A stretch of 64,000 nt of DNA from Paenibacillus_V sp046244365. GTDB taxonomy: Bacteria; Bacillota; Bacilli; Paenibacillales; NBRC-103111. This document shows, piece by piece, positions 44,719 through 53,867 of this stretch (positions are counted from its first letter, which is position 1; the number at the start of each line of letters is the position of its first letter). The position numbers and the translations under genes were made by a program. Where the stretch lies: assembly GCF_046244365.1 (NCBI RefSeq), contig NZ_CP176395.1, positions 5,766,001-5,830,000 on the forward strand. Direction: 5' to 3'. The notes below the pieces were generated by a model. It ran no database searches. It had not been told where the DNA came from and saw only the letters and a list, made by a program, of their open reading frames with translations.

Positions 44719-44932
44719 CGCTCTGCCTCCCTAATGAGTTTTCGTTAGCGGGCGCCGTTCCGCTTCGAATACGTTTCGTAAAACACTCAAGCGTTTTCGC
44801 GTCTTCCGCAGGCAGCTTCTGATTCGGCCACCGGCCGTGCAGCTCCATCCGGATTCCTTGCAGCGCAGCCAAATATTTGGCCGATACCGGATACGGAAGG
44901 CGGATTAAGTCGTCATCCTTCTTTCCTAGCAA
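44681..44932 (-). CDS. Small uncharacterised ORF, possibly a DapA-family C-terminal remnant
   Basis: An 83-residue frame from TTG 44932 that overlaps the sialidase-like gene end by 20 bases and the thuA start by 38 bases. Codon third positions are GC-rich, as in neighbouring genes, so the region was probably coding. The segment LPYPVSAKYLAALQGIRMEL, with acidic-helix ending, vaguely resembles the C-terminus of dihydrodipicolinate-synthase-like aldolases, which often occur in sugar operons. It could be a relic of such a gene or a short coupling peptide. No strong ribosome site. Confidence 0.35.
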   Translation of the reverse strand: MLGKKDDDLIRLPYPVSAKYLAALQGIRMELHGRWPNQKLPAEDAKTLECFTKRIRSGTAPANENSLGRQSDDSSHDLERVQS

Positions 44933-45932
44933 GCGTCACCCGCCGGTACGCGATCCGTTCCCTCTTCCAGGTGTACGTAAGATGAAGCTCGCCGCCGCAA
45001 GCGACGATCGCGGGGTACGAATACTCGCCGGGTTCGTCTTCCAGTACGAGCTCCTGCTCCCAGCTTCGCCCGTTATCTTGCGAAAAGCGGACAACGAGCG
45101 GCGTACGCTCACCGTGTCTCCCGCTAACCGGATTATAGACGAGCGCCAGCATGCCGTTATCCAACCGGTCGAGATCGATCCCGCTATTGTTGTTCGGCAA
45201 TCCGGTCGCATACGCTTCGCACCACGTGCGCCCCCCGTCCATGGAATCGCTCCGAAAAATGGAGCTTTCCGTGCTTCGGAGCAGCATATGCACTTGTCCG
45301 GGCAAAGATTCCCACAGCGTAGGCTGAATAACGCCTTTATGAACTACCGCATGCGGATCGGAAGGCGCTTCCCCGGAAGGCGGCAACGTTACCCTTCTGA
45401 GCGGAACCGTCTCGCTCCTCTGCCAGCTCGCGCCCCCGTCGAAGGACAAGTCCGCGAACGCGTCCCACCGCTCCTTCGTTTCGATGGAAGCAGGAGCGGC
45501 GAGCACGCCTCCGCTTAGCGGAATCGGCTTGTTTTTGACAGGGCCGCGTCCGCCGACATCTCCGGGAACCAGTTCCTTCGGCGAAGACCAGGTCATGCCG
45601 CCGTCGGCAGAGGTCATAACCATCGTCCGCCAGCTGCGAATTTTTTTGCCGGCTTTATAATACAAAGCAATGATTCCATCCGCCCCTTGGTACAATACCG
45701 GATTCCACAAAGGCTCGCTGCCGTCGCCGGCAATATGCCGCGGTTCGCTCCATGCGCCGTTTGACCGAAGCGATCCCCAAATGCCGACGTCGTCGGTTCC
45801 TTCCTCCGTACCCGCAAACCAGGCTGCCAGCACGTTGTCCCGATCAAGGACAATCAAGGTAGAGGCATGACAAGACCGGAAAGGACGGTCGTCGTCAAAA
45901 ATGAACTCCTTATTTATCGTTTCAACCAGCAT
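44913..45932 (-). CDS. Sialidase-like BNR-repeat protein
   Basis: ATG 45932 follows AAAGGGGG, so the real start is inside the longer frame; 339 residues. A six-bladed beta-propeller of the sialidase superfamily: FRSCHASTLIVLDRDNVLAAWFAG near the start, Asp-box motifs (TSADGGMTWSSP; SFDGGASWQRS; SMDGGRTWCEA; SQDNGRSWEQE), and LPNNNSGIDLDRL. No signal peptide, so it acts in the cytoplasm on imported material. True sialidase residues (arginine triad) cannot be fully confirmed by eye. It overlaps the end of the glucuronidase-like gene by 11 bases. Confidence 0.85.
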   Translation of the reverse strand: MLVETINKEFIFDDDRPFRSCHASTLIVLDRDNVLAAWFAGTEEGTDDVGIWGSLRSNGAWSEPRHIAGDGSEPLWNPVLYQGADGIIALYYKAGKKIRSWRTMVMTSADGGMTWSSPKELVPGDVGGRGPVKNKPIPLSGGVLAAPASIETKERWDAFADLSFDGGASWQRSETVPLRRVTLPPSGEAPSDPHAVVHKGVIQPTLWESLPGQVHMLLRSTESSIFRSDSMDGGRTWCEAYATGLPNNNSGIDLDRLDNGMLALVYNPVSGRHGERTPLVVRFSQDNGRSWEQELVLEDEPGEYSYPAIVACGGELHLTYTWKRERIAYRRVTLARKEG

Positions 45933-48315
45933 GCATATCCCCCTTTTCCGGTATGAGCCATATTTCCGCAACATTCAATCGTTTAAACCCGCGGGTACGA
46001 ACAAAAGTCAGCTTCAGCTTGCCGCCCCGTATCGCTTCAACGGGGACGCTGCATTCGCGCACCGTTACCGTTCCGGCCTTCACGGCAACCTCGTCGTCAA
46101 GCACGAAGCCGTCGTTCGCGGTAAGCCTTACCCAGCAGTCCCTTGGCGTTCTGCCGCTCGTCTCGCCGATGTAGACGACTTTGACGGTATAAGGGACAGT
46201 CGGGTCGAGCGCATCGTAACGGACGACGATCGGCGTGTCGAGCAATGCGTTCGCATGGGCGATCCACGCCAGCGGAATGCCCCCCAGCTCCCGCTGGCGA
46301 TCTTCAGGCATCGATAGCAGATGCATCGCATGGGCGATTCTCGGCGAGGTTAAATAGCCGGGGTCGTCTTTCCAGCCTGCCCCCGGTTCGACACGGCGAA
46401 AACCGCGGTAGGAGCCCAAATGATCGTAAAATCCGCCTGGCCCGGGATTCGTGCGGTTCAAGGCGCGATCGATCAACGCCAGCCGTTCCTGCTCGTCATC
46501 CGTATCGCGGACGAGGGCAAGCTGCGCGCGAAGCCAGCGAATGTCGTTCAGCGGCGCGTCGATCGCATCCATGAAAGCTCCTCTTCCCTGCGATCTGGCG
46601 AAATGCCGCGAAACGGTCAACTGATACCCGATGCTGCGGAATAGCTCGTCGGCCAGCTTCTCGCAACGCTCGCGATAGAACCGGGCGACAGGCTGCTCTG
46701 CCGCTTGCGCCAGAATGGCTTCCGCCCGCTCGGCCGCAGCCAAGCTTCCGGCAAGCGAAGCCTGCCGCAGCGCATCCTTCGCTACCTGCTCGAGCTCGGT
46801 CTCGTAATTGAGCCTCCGCTTTACGTAGACATCGTAATAAGCTCTCAGCAGATGCATCTGGAAGCGGTAATTGCCATGTACCCGGGCAGGGGCTTCGCGC
46901 TCGATCCGCTGCCACTTCTGCAGCGTGATTTCGACGCCGTCGTTCGCGGCAAGCGGTCCCACCCAGTTTTCTTCCAAAGCGAACAGTCCTTCGGCGATCG
47001 CCTCGCCGCGCTCGCTATCGATAAACCATCTCGCGTATTCCAGAATCGTCTCGGCGACGGGCGTCTTCGGATCCCAGTCCTGGCCGCACCAGACGAATTT
47101 GTTGACGTCGTCGTTGATTCCTTCCGAATACCCGATATTGCCCGCCGCATAAGGCGCCAGCAAATTGTGGATATGTTTCTGGGCGTTCGGCCGCGGGTTG
47201 CAGCTTTCCCTCCCGAGCGTCAGCGCGAAGGGCAAATCCCAGTCGGCCACCGGATACTGGCAGTGGTAATTATGCGTAATATCCTCGTACCTACGAATCG
47301 GGTACTTCGCCGGGATAAGCGTTCTCAGCTCCGGCAGCGGAACGTCGACATGCGGACCGAATACGATCCCGCCCAGCCACTCCGGCTCCGCATTCACCTG
47401 CCGGTAGAAGGCCTCCATCCAAGAGGCGGAATCGTAGCGCATAATTTGCGGCGACACCCATATTTTCGCCTCGGGGTGGTAGCGATGCAGCAGCTCCGCC
47501 ACTTGCGCCAGCCACGCGAATAACGGATCCGGTTCCAGCTTCCCCGGATCGCTTCCGGGAACGAACAGCGCGCGGATATGCGGCACCTTGCGGAATATTT
47601 GCTCCCGCTCCGCGAGTTCCGCCCGAATCGTTTCCGGGTCGGAATAATCCTCGCCCATATTCGGATACCAAATCCAAGTATCGAGGCCGTAGCTATCGAT
47701 GATTTCGCCAAGCCGCACCATCATTTCGAGCGGCTCGACCTTCATCAGCGGTCCGGTCGGATGGTCGTCGGTGCGCGGAGGCAATATTTCGATGCCGTTC
47801 GCCCCGAAAAGGGCGAGCTCCCTGATGTAGCGGTCGAACTGGCCGGTATCCCAGGCGTCGAGCGCGTTATTTTTGGGCCGATAGCCGAGCTGATGACCGC
47901 GTATCGAGGAATAAGGCGCAGATATCACATCCAGAGGGGCTTCCAGCCGGATCGATTCCGCTCCCCAGCGCAAACGCCTCAGCAGCTTCCCAACCCCATA
48001 CAGCACGCCGCGGGCATCTGCACCGGCAATCCAAACGGTTTGCGCCCCTGCTTCGCCTACCGTCCGCAGCATATACCCTTCCGGCTTCAGCTGCGGAACG
48101 TCCGAAGGCCGCGCCAGATCCGGAATCCCGCTTAACGATTCGATCGTGCCTACGGCAATGACCGGTACGGGCTGCTTAGGGAACGCATGCAGACGGCTCA
48201 GCTCGATCCCCGTTCGGACCGCCAATTCTTCAATCAGCACGTCAACCGCTTTGGCTTCGGCGCCTGCGGCTTCCCCAGAGCAAACGACAACGGCCCGGGT
48301 TAAATCGATGTCCAT
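45922..48315 (-). CDS. Alpha-glucuronidase-like glycoside hydrolase (GH67-type architecture)
   Basis: ATG 48315 is 10 bases after GGAGG (a GTG at 48324 is possible); 797 residues. Residues 1-115 form an alpha/beta N-domain like GH67/GH20 (VVVCSGEAAG; AVDVLIEELAVRTGI; WIAGADARGVLYGVGKLLRR). A TIM barrel follows (SIRGHQLGYRPKNNALDAWD; YIRELALFGANGIEILPP; LDTWIWYPNMGEDY; RALFVPGSDPGKLEPDP; GYSEGINDDVNKFVW), then a helical region and a C-terminal beta domain. No signal peptide, so it acts intracellularly. Family members remove uronic acid residues from oligosaccharides, which would supply the uronate isomerase at 8.4 kb. Substrate unproven. Confidence 0.78.
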   Translation of the reverse strand: MDIDLTRAVVVCSGEAAGAEAKAVDVLIEELAVRTGIELSRLHAFPKQPVPVIAVGTIESLSGIPDLARPSDVPQLKPEGYMLRTVGEAGAQTVWIAGADARGVLYGVGKLLRRLRWGAESIRLEAPLDVISAPYSSIRGHQLGYRPKNNALDAWDTGQFDRYIRELALFGANGIEILPPRTDDHPTGPLMKVEPLEMMVRLGEIIDSYGLDTWIWYPNMGEDYSDPETIRAELAEREQIFRKVPHIRALFVPGSDPGKLEPDPLFAWLAQVAELLHRYHPEAKIWVSPQIMRYDSASWMEAFYRQVNAEPEWLGGIVFGPHVDVPLPELRTLIPAKYPIRRYEDITHNYHCQYPVADWDLPFALTLGRESCNPRPNAQKHIHNLLAPYAAGNIGYSEGINDDVNKFVWCGQDWDPKTPVAETILEYARWFIDSERGEAIAEGLFALEENWVGPLAANDGVEITLQKWQRIEREAPARVHGNYRFQMHLLRAYYDVYVKRRLNYETELEQVAKDALRQASLAGSLAAAERAEAILAQAAEQPVARFYRERCEKLADELFRSIGYQLTVSRHFARSQGRGAFMDAIDAPLNDIRWLRAQLALVRDTDDEQERLALIDRALNRTNPGPGGFYDHLGSYRGFRRVEPGAGWKDDPGYLTSPRIAHAMHLLSMPEDRQRELGGIPLAWIAHANALLDTPIVVRYDALDPTVPYTVKVVYIGETSGRTPRDCWVRLTANDGFVLDDEVAVKAGTVTVRECSVPVEAIRGGKLKLTFVRTRGFKRLNVAEIWLIPEKGDMHAG

Positions 48316-48337
48316 GACGTTCACGCCTCCGCTCTTT

Positions 48338-49129
48338 TCAACTCTCCTTGATCCCCAGCCAATCGAGCCATGCCGCCGTATCCGAGAAATCGCCCGCTAT
48401 CCGCTCCGCTCCTGCGGCCAGCAGCCTGGCCCGCTTGACCGGATTTACGCCTTCGCGCGTATGCTCGTCGCTCGCAAGACCGAGAGCTAATGCGCCGTTT
48501 TCCCGCGCGATTCGAATCTCGACCTTTCCGTCGCCGATAATCGCCAGCTCCTCGCCGCGAAACCCTTTTTGCTCCAGCAGATCGCTCATCACCTTCTCTT
48601 TGGAGCAATCGGCGCGTCCGACGGGCGCTCCCGCTATTTCCTTGAAGTACCGGTGCACCCCGAGCACCTTGGCTTCATTCACGACGTCGGGATGATCGGT
48701 CCCGCTCGCCACGTACATCTCGATGCCATGCCGTTCGAGTGCTTCCAGAAACACTTCGGAGCCTTTCATCAGATAGTCGGACGGACTGCGGCGGCCCGTC
48801 TGCAGATCGTCAATCCTTCGCTGTACATTCAGCAGAAGCCGGCGGTTATATTCCGCCTTGTACGCCCACTCGCCTAGCACCTCCGGGTTCCAGCCCGTCT
48901 CCGCGACTTTGGCGGCCAGCCAGCGCATTTGAAAAATCGTTTGAATCCCCGTCGACTGATCGATATAGTCGTCGATTTCCTTCGCGAGCGCCGCCGATTC
49001 CTCCGGCGTTAGGCTGCGGTCTCCCGCGATCGATTCCAGCATGAACGGAGCCATCGTCTCCTCCCAGCCTGCTCTCAGCGTAGAAATTGTGCCATCGAAA
49101 TCGAATAAAACCGCTTTAATGGATGTCAT
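48338..49129 (-). CDS. HAD-superfamily phosphatase
   Basis: ATG 49129 follows GGGAGG; 263 residues. HAD motif I VLFDFDGTIS (nucleophile Asp), motif II in EMYVASGTDHPDVVNEAK, Lys region DCSKEKVMSDLL, and motif III/IV LAIIGDGKVEIRIARENGALALGL. A cap domain of about 110 residues lies between motifs I and II. It probably removes phosphate from a sugar phosphate or other small metabolite. It lies between the tandem DHS-like gene and the glucuronidase-like gene, with gaps of about 40 and 22 bases. Confidence 0.88.
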   Translation of the reverse strand: MTSIKAVLFDFDGTISTLRAGWEETMAPFMLESIAGDRSLTPEESAALAKEIDDYIDQSTGIQTIFQMRWLAAKVAETGWNPEVLGEWAYKAEYNRRLLLNVQRRIDDLQTGRRSPSDYLMKGSEVFLEALERHGIEMYVASGTDHPDVVNEAKVLGVHRYFKEIAGAPVGRADCSKEKVMSDLLEQKGFRGEELAIIGDGKVEIRIARENGALALGLASDEHTREGVNPVKRARLLAAGAERIAGDFSDTAAWLDWLGIKES

Positions 49130-49170
49130 CCCGTATGGCCTCCCAAATGAATAAATAAGGTCGCAACTGG

Positions 49171-51255
49171 TCAAGCTTTTGGATCGCCGGTTAAAGCGGA
49201 CCATATGGCCGGCACGGTTTCCTCGTGCAGCCCTTCAAAATGAAACCCTTTCCCGCCCAGGCTCGTGGGCCGGTGCACGATATTTTTGCGCGGACGGTAA
49301 TAATAATCCCAATCCTCGTAACCAACCTTCTTATGGTAATCGCCCAGCCTGACGATATCGAAGTTCGCCGTCGTGATATGGTGCACGGGATATTGCAGAT
49401 TGCGCGCGATCGACAGCGCCTTCAGAAACACTTCAGGCCCGGTAACGGTAGAGCCGAAATTGACGAAAGCCCCGCCTTCCAGATGGGCGACCGTGTGGCA
49501 GTAAGATTGGAAATCGAAGCCGCTCGCCCGCCCTTGTACGGCAAAATCGGAAAGCGGATGAAGCTGGATATCGTCCGGACCGATCGTAATATGGCAGGTA
49601 TAGGGGATGCCGTTCTTGAGGCAAGCTCCCAGCAAGCTCTCATCGAGATGCGGAAAACGATCCGGATGGGCGCCGGCGTATTCGCCCAAGCTTTGCCCGT
49701 AGCCCCAATCCCGGCCGTAACCGTCCTGGAGCGCCCGGTGTACGATGTCTCCCGGTTCTTCCCACATCCCGAGCTTCCCTTCCCGCAGCGTCCCGTCTTC
49801 GACCGCTTCCGTATGGCCGAAGGCAGCCAGCTCGATATCCTGGAAGCAGGCCGCCCCGGTCAAGGCGAGATGCGTGATGTAGCCGCGCCCGATCAGATTG
49901 GTCAAATAACGGTGCACACCGCTCCCGATTACATGACTGCCTAACGACATCAATATCGGGCACCCGGTTTCCTTCGCTTCCCGCAGCCTGCCGATAAAAT
50001 CCGCAAACGGCGGGTCCGACGCTTGCCCGGCAAACGATCCGCCGGCGCGAAACCGGTCTTCCGGCGATAGCGGGACGTTGTCAGCCAGCGACTCGGGCAG
50101 CTGCTCCAAGCGAAGCCGGCTCCTTCTGGAGCCGACGGGAAACGGCGTCGCAAGCGGAAGCTCTCCGCTCATGCCGGAAGCGGCGCCTACGGCTTCCGCT
50201 TCCGCCTCGGCCGAGGACGAAACCGCGGGAACAGTCTCTCCCCCTTCGCTCGTTGAGGCTGCAGCCGGAAACGGAATGCCGCGCTCCGCTTTCCTCCGCA
50301 TGAGGCCGTCATAGAGCGCCGGAATGGTTTGCTGATGCAGACCGTGGAACAAAAGCCCTTTGCCGCCGATTTCATGAAGGCGGTCCGCCAATACCCGCCT
50401 CGGCCGGTAATGGTAATCCGGGTCCGACTCTTCGGGGCGGGAATCCGCCGTGACCGGGACGATATCGAAATTCGCGGCGACGATGTCCCGCATCGGCAGC
50501 CCCCGGTTTCGGGCCAGCGACAAGCCCCGGAGAAAAATTTCGGGCCCCGATATGGCGGAGCCGAAATTCAGAAATACGCCGCCGTCCTTCATATCGGCGA
50601 TGGAGCCGCACATCCGCCGGAAATCCTCGCCCGATGTTGCGCCCAGCGCCTCGTAATCGACGATCGGATGCTGATGAATAATATCCGTTCCGATCGAGAT
50701 GTGGCAGGTGTAGGGTACGCCATAGCGCTGGCATTGCACGAACACGCAGTCATCGTAATAAGGAAACTTTTCCGGATTGGCGGATAAGTAGCGGTATAAG
50801 CTCGGGCCGTAGCCGAGCCCCAACGCGGCTCCCTGCTGAATCGCCTCGTTCATGAACCGGCCGGTTTCCTCCCACATGCCGAACGAGCCGTCCTCGATGG
50901 ACCGCGCCACATCCTCCGACGTTTCGCCGAGAAAGGCGAGCTCGAAATCATGGATGCTGGTAGCCCCGTTGCCCGAAACATGCGTGAGAAACCCATGCTT
51001 CACCATTTCGATGATGTATCGCGAAAGCCCGTTCTTGATGACATGCGCCCCCATCGACCAAACGACCGGCTTTCCTTCCGTTCTTGCGGCAATAATCCGT
51101 TCGATCAGTCCTTGAAACGCCGGATCGGCCGCTCCCGGCCATTGCTCCGCTCGCTCCGCGTCAGGGCGGGCCATATTTCGAATCGTAACTAGGTTCGTTC
51201 TATCGTAAACGGAATTCGTTCTGATCCCTGCAAAAGAAAGCCGTTCCCCTGCCAT
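49171..51255 (-). CDS. Tandemly duplicated deoxyhypusine-synthase-like protein
   Basis: ATG 51255 is 7 bases after GGAGG; 694 residues. Two homologous domains (about 44-321 and 414-694) share GAHVI/GSHVI..G..RY, THxxxxGA(...)D-ELA..G.T, GMWEE.G, GYG.SL..Y, PYTCHI.IG, FNFGS...GPE.FL..LS.ARN, ANFDIV, YRPR and GGKG..F.GLH..T.PA. They resemble the NAD-binding deoxyhypusine synthase fold seen in uncharacterised bacterial proteins, which are normally about 300 residues and single-domain. The Ala/Glu/Ser-rich linker (about 325-410) is disordered. N-domain IHDFELA becomes FQDIELA in the C-domain, so the halves have diverged. Bacteria do not make hypusine, so it probably acts on another substrate of the surrounding operon. 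Function unknown. Confidence 0.65.
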   Translation of the reverse strand: MAGERLSFAGIRTNSVYDRTNLVTIRNMARPDAERAEQWPGAADPAFQGLIERIIAARTEGKPVVWSMGAHVIKNGLSRYIIEMVKHGFLTHVSGNGATSIHDFELAFLGETSEDVARSIEDGSFGMWEETGRFMNEAIQQGAALGLGYGPSLYRYLSANPEKFPYYDDCVFVQCQRYGVPYTCHISIGTDIIHQHPIVDYEALGATSGEDFRRMCGSIADMKDGGVFLNFGSAISGPEIFLRGLSLARNRGLPMRDIVAANFDIVPVTADSRPEESDPDYHYRPRRVLADRLHEIGGKGLLFHGLHQQTIPALYDGLMRRKAERGIPFPAAASTSEGGETVPAVSSSAEAEAEAVGAASGMSGELPLATPFPVGSRRSRLRLEQLPESLADNVPLSPEDRFRAGGSFAGQASDPPFADFIGRLREAKETGCPILMSLGSHVIGSGVHRYLTNLIGRGYITHLALTGAACFQDIELAAFGHTEAVEDGTLREGKLGMWEEPGDIVHRALQDGYGRDWGYGQSLGEYAGAHPDRFPHLDESLLGACLKNGIPYTCHITIGPDDIQLHPLSDFAVQGRASGFDFQSYCHTVAHLEGGAFVNFGSTVTGPEVFLKALSIARNLQYPVHHITTANFDIVRLGDYHKKVGYEDWDYYYRPRKNIVHRPTSLGGKGFHFEGLHEETVPAIWSALTGDPKA

Positions 51256-51305
51256 CCCGTTCCCTCCCCATCCTGCGAATGCTCCCGCCGTCCGCCGCCG
51301 TCTCC

Positions 51306-52292
51306 TTAGCCGGGACAGCACACTTCGAAATCAAGCCATGACGTTATGCTTCCAAGAGGAGGAACGACAAGCGCCAACCCTCGTTCCGCAGCCTCGCTCA
51401 GCGTCAATTTCGGCGGGACGTTGAACATTTCCAAACCGATATTGTAATCGCTTCCGAAAAACGGATACTGCATATCCGCCTGAAAATTTTGCCAATACCA
51501 TAAATACGGCCACACGCTGCCATCCCACCTGACTTCCAGGGAAACGTCCGTTTTCGCGTTCGTCAACTTGTACTTGTTATCGGGTACGGATATATAGAGC
51601 AGATCGCGGCTCGTTCCGGCGTCCGGCATGATGGACAAGTCCGTTTCCTCCCCGTCCCGCCGCATGACGGGCCATTTCCAGCTTTCCCCGGTTACCGGAT
51701 GAAACACGTTCGCGCCTTCGCCGAGCGTAATGTAAGATTCCTTGCCGAGAAAGGGATGCCCGTATGCCAGATGATGTCCCCAATTGGCCTCCAGCGCCGT
51801 AGACGGCGACAGGTTCCGCACCGTCTCCTCGATTCGGACGACTGCGCTGCACGCGGTCAAGGTAATCAGCTTTTCCGTACGAAAAGGCAGCGATCGGATC
51901 TGATTGATCAGCAGCACCTTGATTTCATCCGGTTCGTCCTTAACGATCCGGTAATCCCACGGCGTGACCGCCGATTCCCCGCGGTGTACGGTTCCTCCCC
52001 GGTAAACCGACGTATAGCTGACTTCGGGAAACATTTCCTGCCAGCCCCCCAGATAACCGATCTCGTATTCGGCATATAGAGGATGAGGGGGACCCAGACC
52101 GTTATGCGAGTGCCAGATGAAATCCGTATCCGTCGGCTTATGCAGCCAGCGGACCGGTTCTCCGCCTTTATCCAACAGCAGGTGAATAAGCAGCTTGTCG
52201 TTTTCCAGCAACAGGGACCGGTAGCCCTTGTAAACGACGTCGTCAATGATTCTGCAGCCGGTATTGCGGTACGTCCGATACGAATCTCCCAT
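51306..52292 (-). CDS. DUF4432 / aldose-1-epimerase-like sugar-binding protein
   Basis: ATG 52292 sits 7 bases after AAAGGAG; 328 residues. All-beta protein of the galactose mutarotase superfamily, DUF4432 type: YLGGWQEMFPEVSYTS, TPWDYRIVKDEPDEIKVLL, VRNLSPSTALEANWGHHLAYG and NIGLEMFNVPP. The conserved His pair in WGHHLAYGHPF may be catalytic. It probably interconverts sugar anomers or binds the pathway sugar. First gene of the leftward operon, just after the operator at 52360-52380. Confidence 0.82.
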   Translation of the reverse strand: MGDSYRTYRNTGCRIIDDVVYKGYRSLLLENDKLLIHLLLDKGGEPVRWLHKPTDTDFIWHSHNGLGPPHPLYAEYEIGYLGGWQEMFPEVSYTSVYRGGTVHRGESAVTPWDYRIVKDEPDEIKVLLINQIRSLPFRTEKLITLTACSAVVRIEETVRNLSPSTALEANWGHHLAYGHPFLGKESYITLGEGANVFHPVTGESWKWPVMRRDGEETDLSIMPDAGTSRDLLYISVPDNKYKLTNAKTDVSLEVRWDGSVWPYLWYWQNFQADMQYPFFGSDYNIGLEMFNVPPKLTLSEAAERGLALVVPPLGSITSWLDFEVCCPG

Positions 52293-52359
52293 CTTCATGC
52301 TCCTTTCGTTCAAGTACGCCGCGAATCCGTCTTCTTCCCGGCAATACTTCGCCGATCAC

Positions 52360-52380
52360 TTTACTTAATCTTTAAGTTTA
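52360..52380. promoter_or_regulatory. ROK operator 1, upstream of the catabolic operon
   Basis: 21-base inverted repeat TTTACTTAA-TCT-TTAAGTTTA. The same layout (two 9-base arms, 3-base spacer, consensus TTWACTTAA-NNN-TTWAGTWAA) occurs at 53697 and 54677. It lies about 70 bases before the DUF4432 start, between that gene and the ROK gene. Confidence 0.75.
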
Positions 52381-52492
52381 TTGAGCGATAAACGCCTTTC
52401 GGCGTCTTATGACGCCGTGCGTTTACCGGTGAAATATAAGCGTTTATTGTGTGAAACATATAAACAAGCCTTTGCTTATTCGCCGAGGCTTG

Positions 52493-53632
52493 CTAACTCC
52501 CTTCAGCGAGCGACAGCAAGCGAACCGGCTCGGACAGCAAAAACCCGAACAACAATGCCGCGGCGCCAACGGCGCTTTGGGAAGTGCCGAACGTCGACGG
52601 CTCTATACGCAGCCGATCCTTGGCGAATGCGTACAGTCTCGAACGCAAGTGATTTCTGACGGGCAGCAAGTAGTCCGCCAAATAAGGATATAATCTCCCT
52701 CCCAACACAACCATTTCCGGATCGTAAAGATTGTAAACGTTGATGAGCGCCGTCTCCAGGTAAGTAAGCGTATCCTCCATGCAGCGGAGCGCTTCCAAGT
52801 CCCCTTGCCGGATCGCCTCCTTCAGCTGTTCCATCGTGTTCCCGCCGGACCAGCGGCCTAATATGCCCGGAATCGATCCGACCGTCTCCCAGCAGCCGCG
52901 GTTGCCGCAGTCGCAAATTTTGCCGTCGAGAACGATCGTCATATGACCGACTTGACCGCACAGACCGTTCGTCCCCCGGGAAACCTTGCCGCCGGAAACG
53001 ACGCCGCCGCCGATCCCGACGCCCATCGTAATAAAAATAAGATCCTGCACGTTCCTTCCGAGTCCGTACCATCGCTCGGCCATGGCCGAAGTCCGCGCGT
53101 CATCCTCGATGAGCGTAACCATGCCGAACCTTTCCTCCAAGGTACGCTTCAGCGGAAAACCGCTCCAGCCCGGGAAATTGGGCGGATCCAGCAGCTTGCC
53201 CGTGCCGTAATCCATCGGTCCCGGCACGCTGGCCCCCAAGCCGAGGATGACGTAGCCCGCTTGCTCGATTTCCTGCTTCGTCTCGGACAGCAGCGGCCCG
53301 ATCACGTCGAAATATTGCTCCGGCCCTTTCCGGTCGCTCATATCCCGTTCGATCGTTTTCACAATGTTCCCGTTCAAATCGACGACGACGATCTCAATCG
53401 TTGCCCGCCCGATATCCAGACCGATAATGCGGTAAAGGCTCGTATCCAAGCCGAGCATTACTCTTCTGCGGCCAACACTTCCCGAAATGGCTTCGAATTC
53501 GCGAATGATTTTGAGCTCGATCAGCTCGGCCGTCAGGTTCGTTATCGTACCCGAGGTCAGACCGGTGTGCTCGACCAGTTCTACCCGGGAAACCTGTTGA
53601 AATTGCCAAATGCGATCCAAAACCTCGGACAT
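52493..53632 (-). CDS. ROK-family transcriptional repressor (NagC/XylR type)
   Basis: 379 residues from ATG 53632. N-terminal winged helix (RVELVEHTGLTSGTITNLTAELIELK), then the ROK sugar-kinase-like domain with GLDIGRATIEIVVVDL, GASVPGPMDYGTGKLLDPPN, GVGIGGGVVSGGK and the zinc-binding CDCGNRGCWE. Such proteins repress sugar operons until a sugar binds. In the same frame upstream of the ATG lie about 15 more typical codons (IAYLKQVKQSN), but no normal start; AGGAGGAG and a TTG (53685) are one base out of frame. See findings. An operator copy covers its own promoter (53697-53717). Confidence 0.88.
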   Translation of the reverse strand: MSEVLDRIWQFQQVSRVELVEHTGLTSGTITNLTAELIELKIIREFEAISGSVGRRRVMLGLDTSLYRIIGLDIGRATIEIVVVDLNGNIVKTIERDMSDRKGPEQYFDVIGPLLSETKQEIEQAGYVILGLGASVPGPMDYGTGKLLDPPNFPGWSGFPLKRTLEERFGMVTLIEDDARTSAMAERWYGLGRNVQDLIFITMGVGIGGGVVSGGKVSRGTNGLCGQVGHMTIVLDGKICDCGNRGCWETVGSIPGILGRWSGGNTMEQLKEAIRQGDLEALRCMEDTLTYLETALINVYNLYDPEMVVLGGRLYPYLADYLLPVRNHLRSRLYAFAKDRLRIEPSTFGTSQSAVGAAALLFGFLLSEPVRLLSLAEGS

Positions 53633-53696
53633 ATTGCTTTGCTTAACCTGCTTTAAATAGGCGATTTTATTAGGCTGTATTGCAAGTCTCCTCCTA

Positions 53697-53717
53697 TTAA
53701 CTTAATTATTTAGTTAA
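53697..53717. promoter_or_regulatory. ROK operator 2, at the ROK gene promoter
   Basis: TTAACTTAA-TTA-TTTAGTTAA, just downstream of a TATAAT (minus strand, about 53723-53728) and before the AGGAGGAG ribosome site. This position implies autorepression. Confidence 0.75.
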
Positions 53718-53867
53718 TTGATATTATAATCAAACTCGGCTCTTCTTGTAAATGCCTAGCGAGCTTCCTTGGCGGTAAGCCCTTTTTAAGCCCCGCTGCC
53801 TTCAGCTATCCTGCGCTTCATATGTGGCCATAACCGATTGAGCGGGCATTCCGTCCGCCGCACAGCG

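Noticed and set aside
47291..48135. Long frames on both strands opposite or shifted from the glucuronidase-like gene
   Set aside because: High GC at third positions keeps antisense frames open; their translations lack recognisable domains and ribosome sites.
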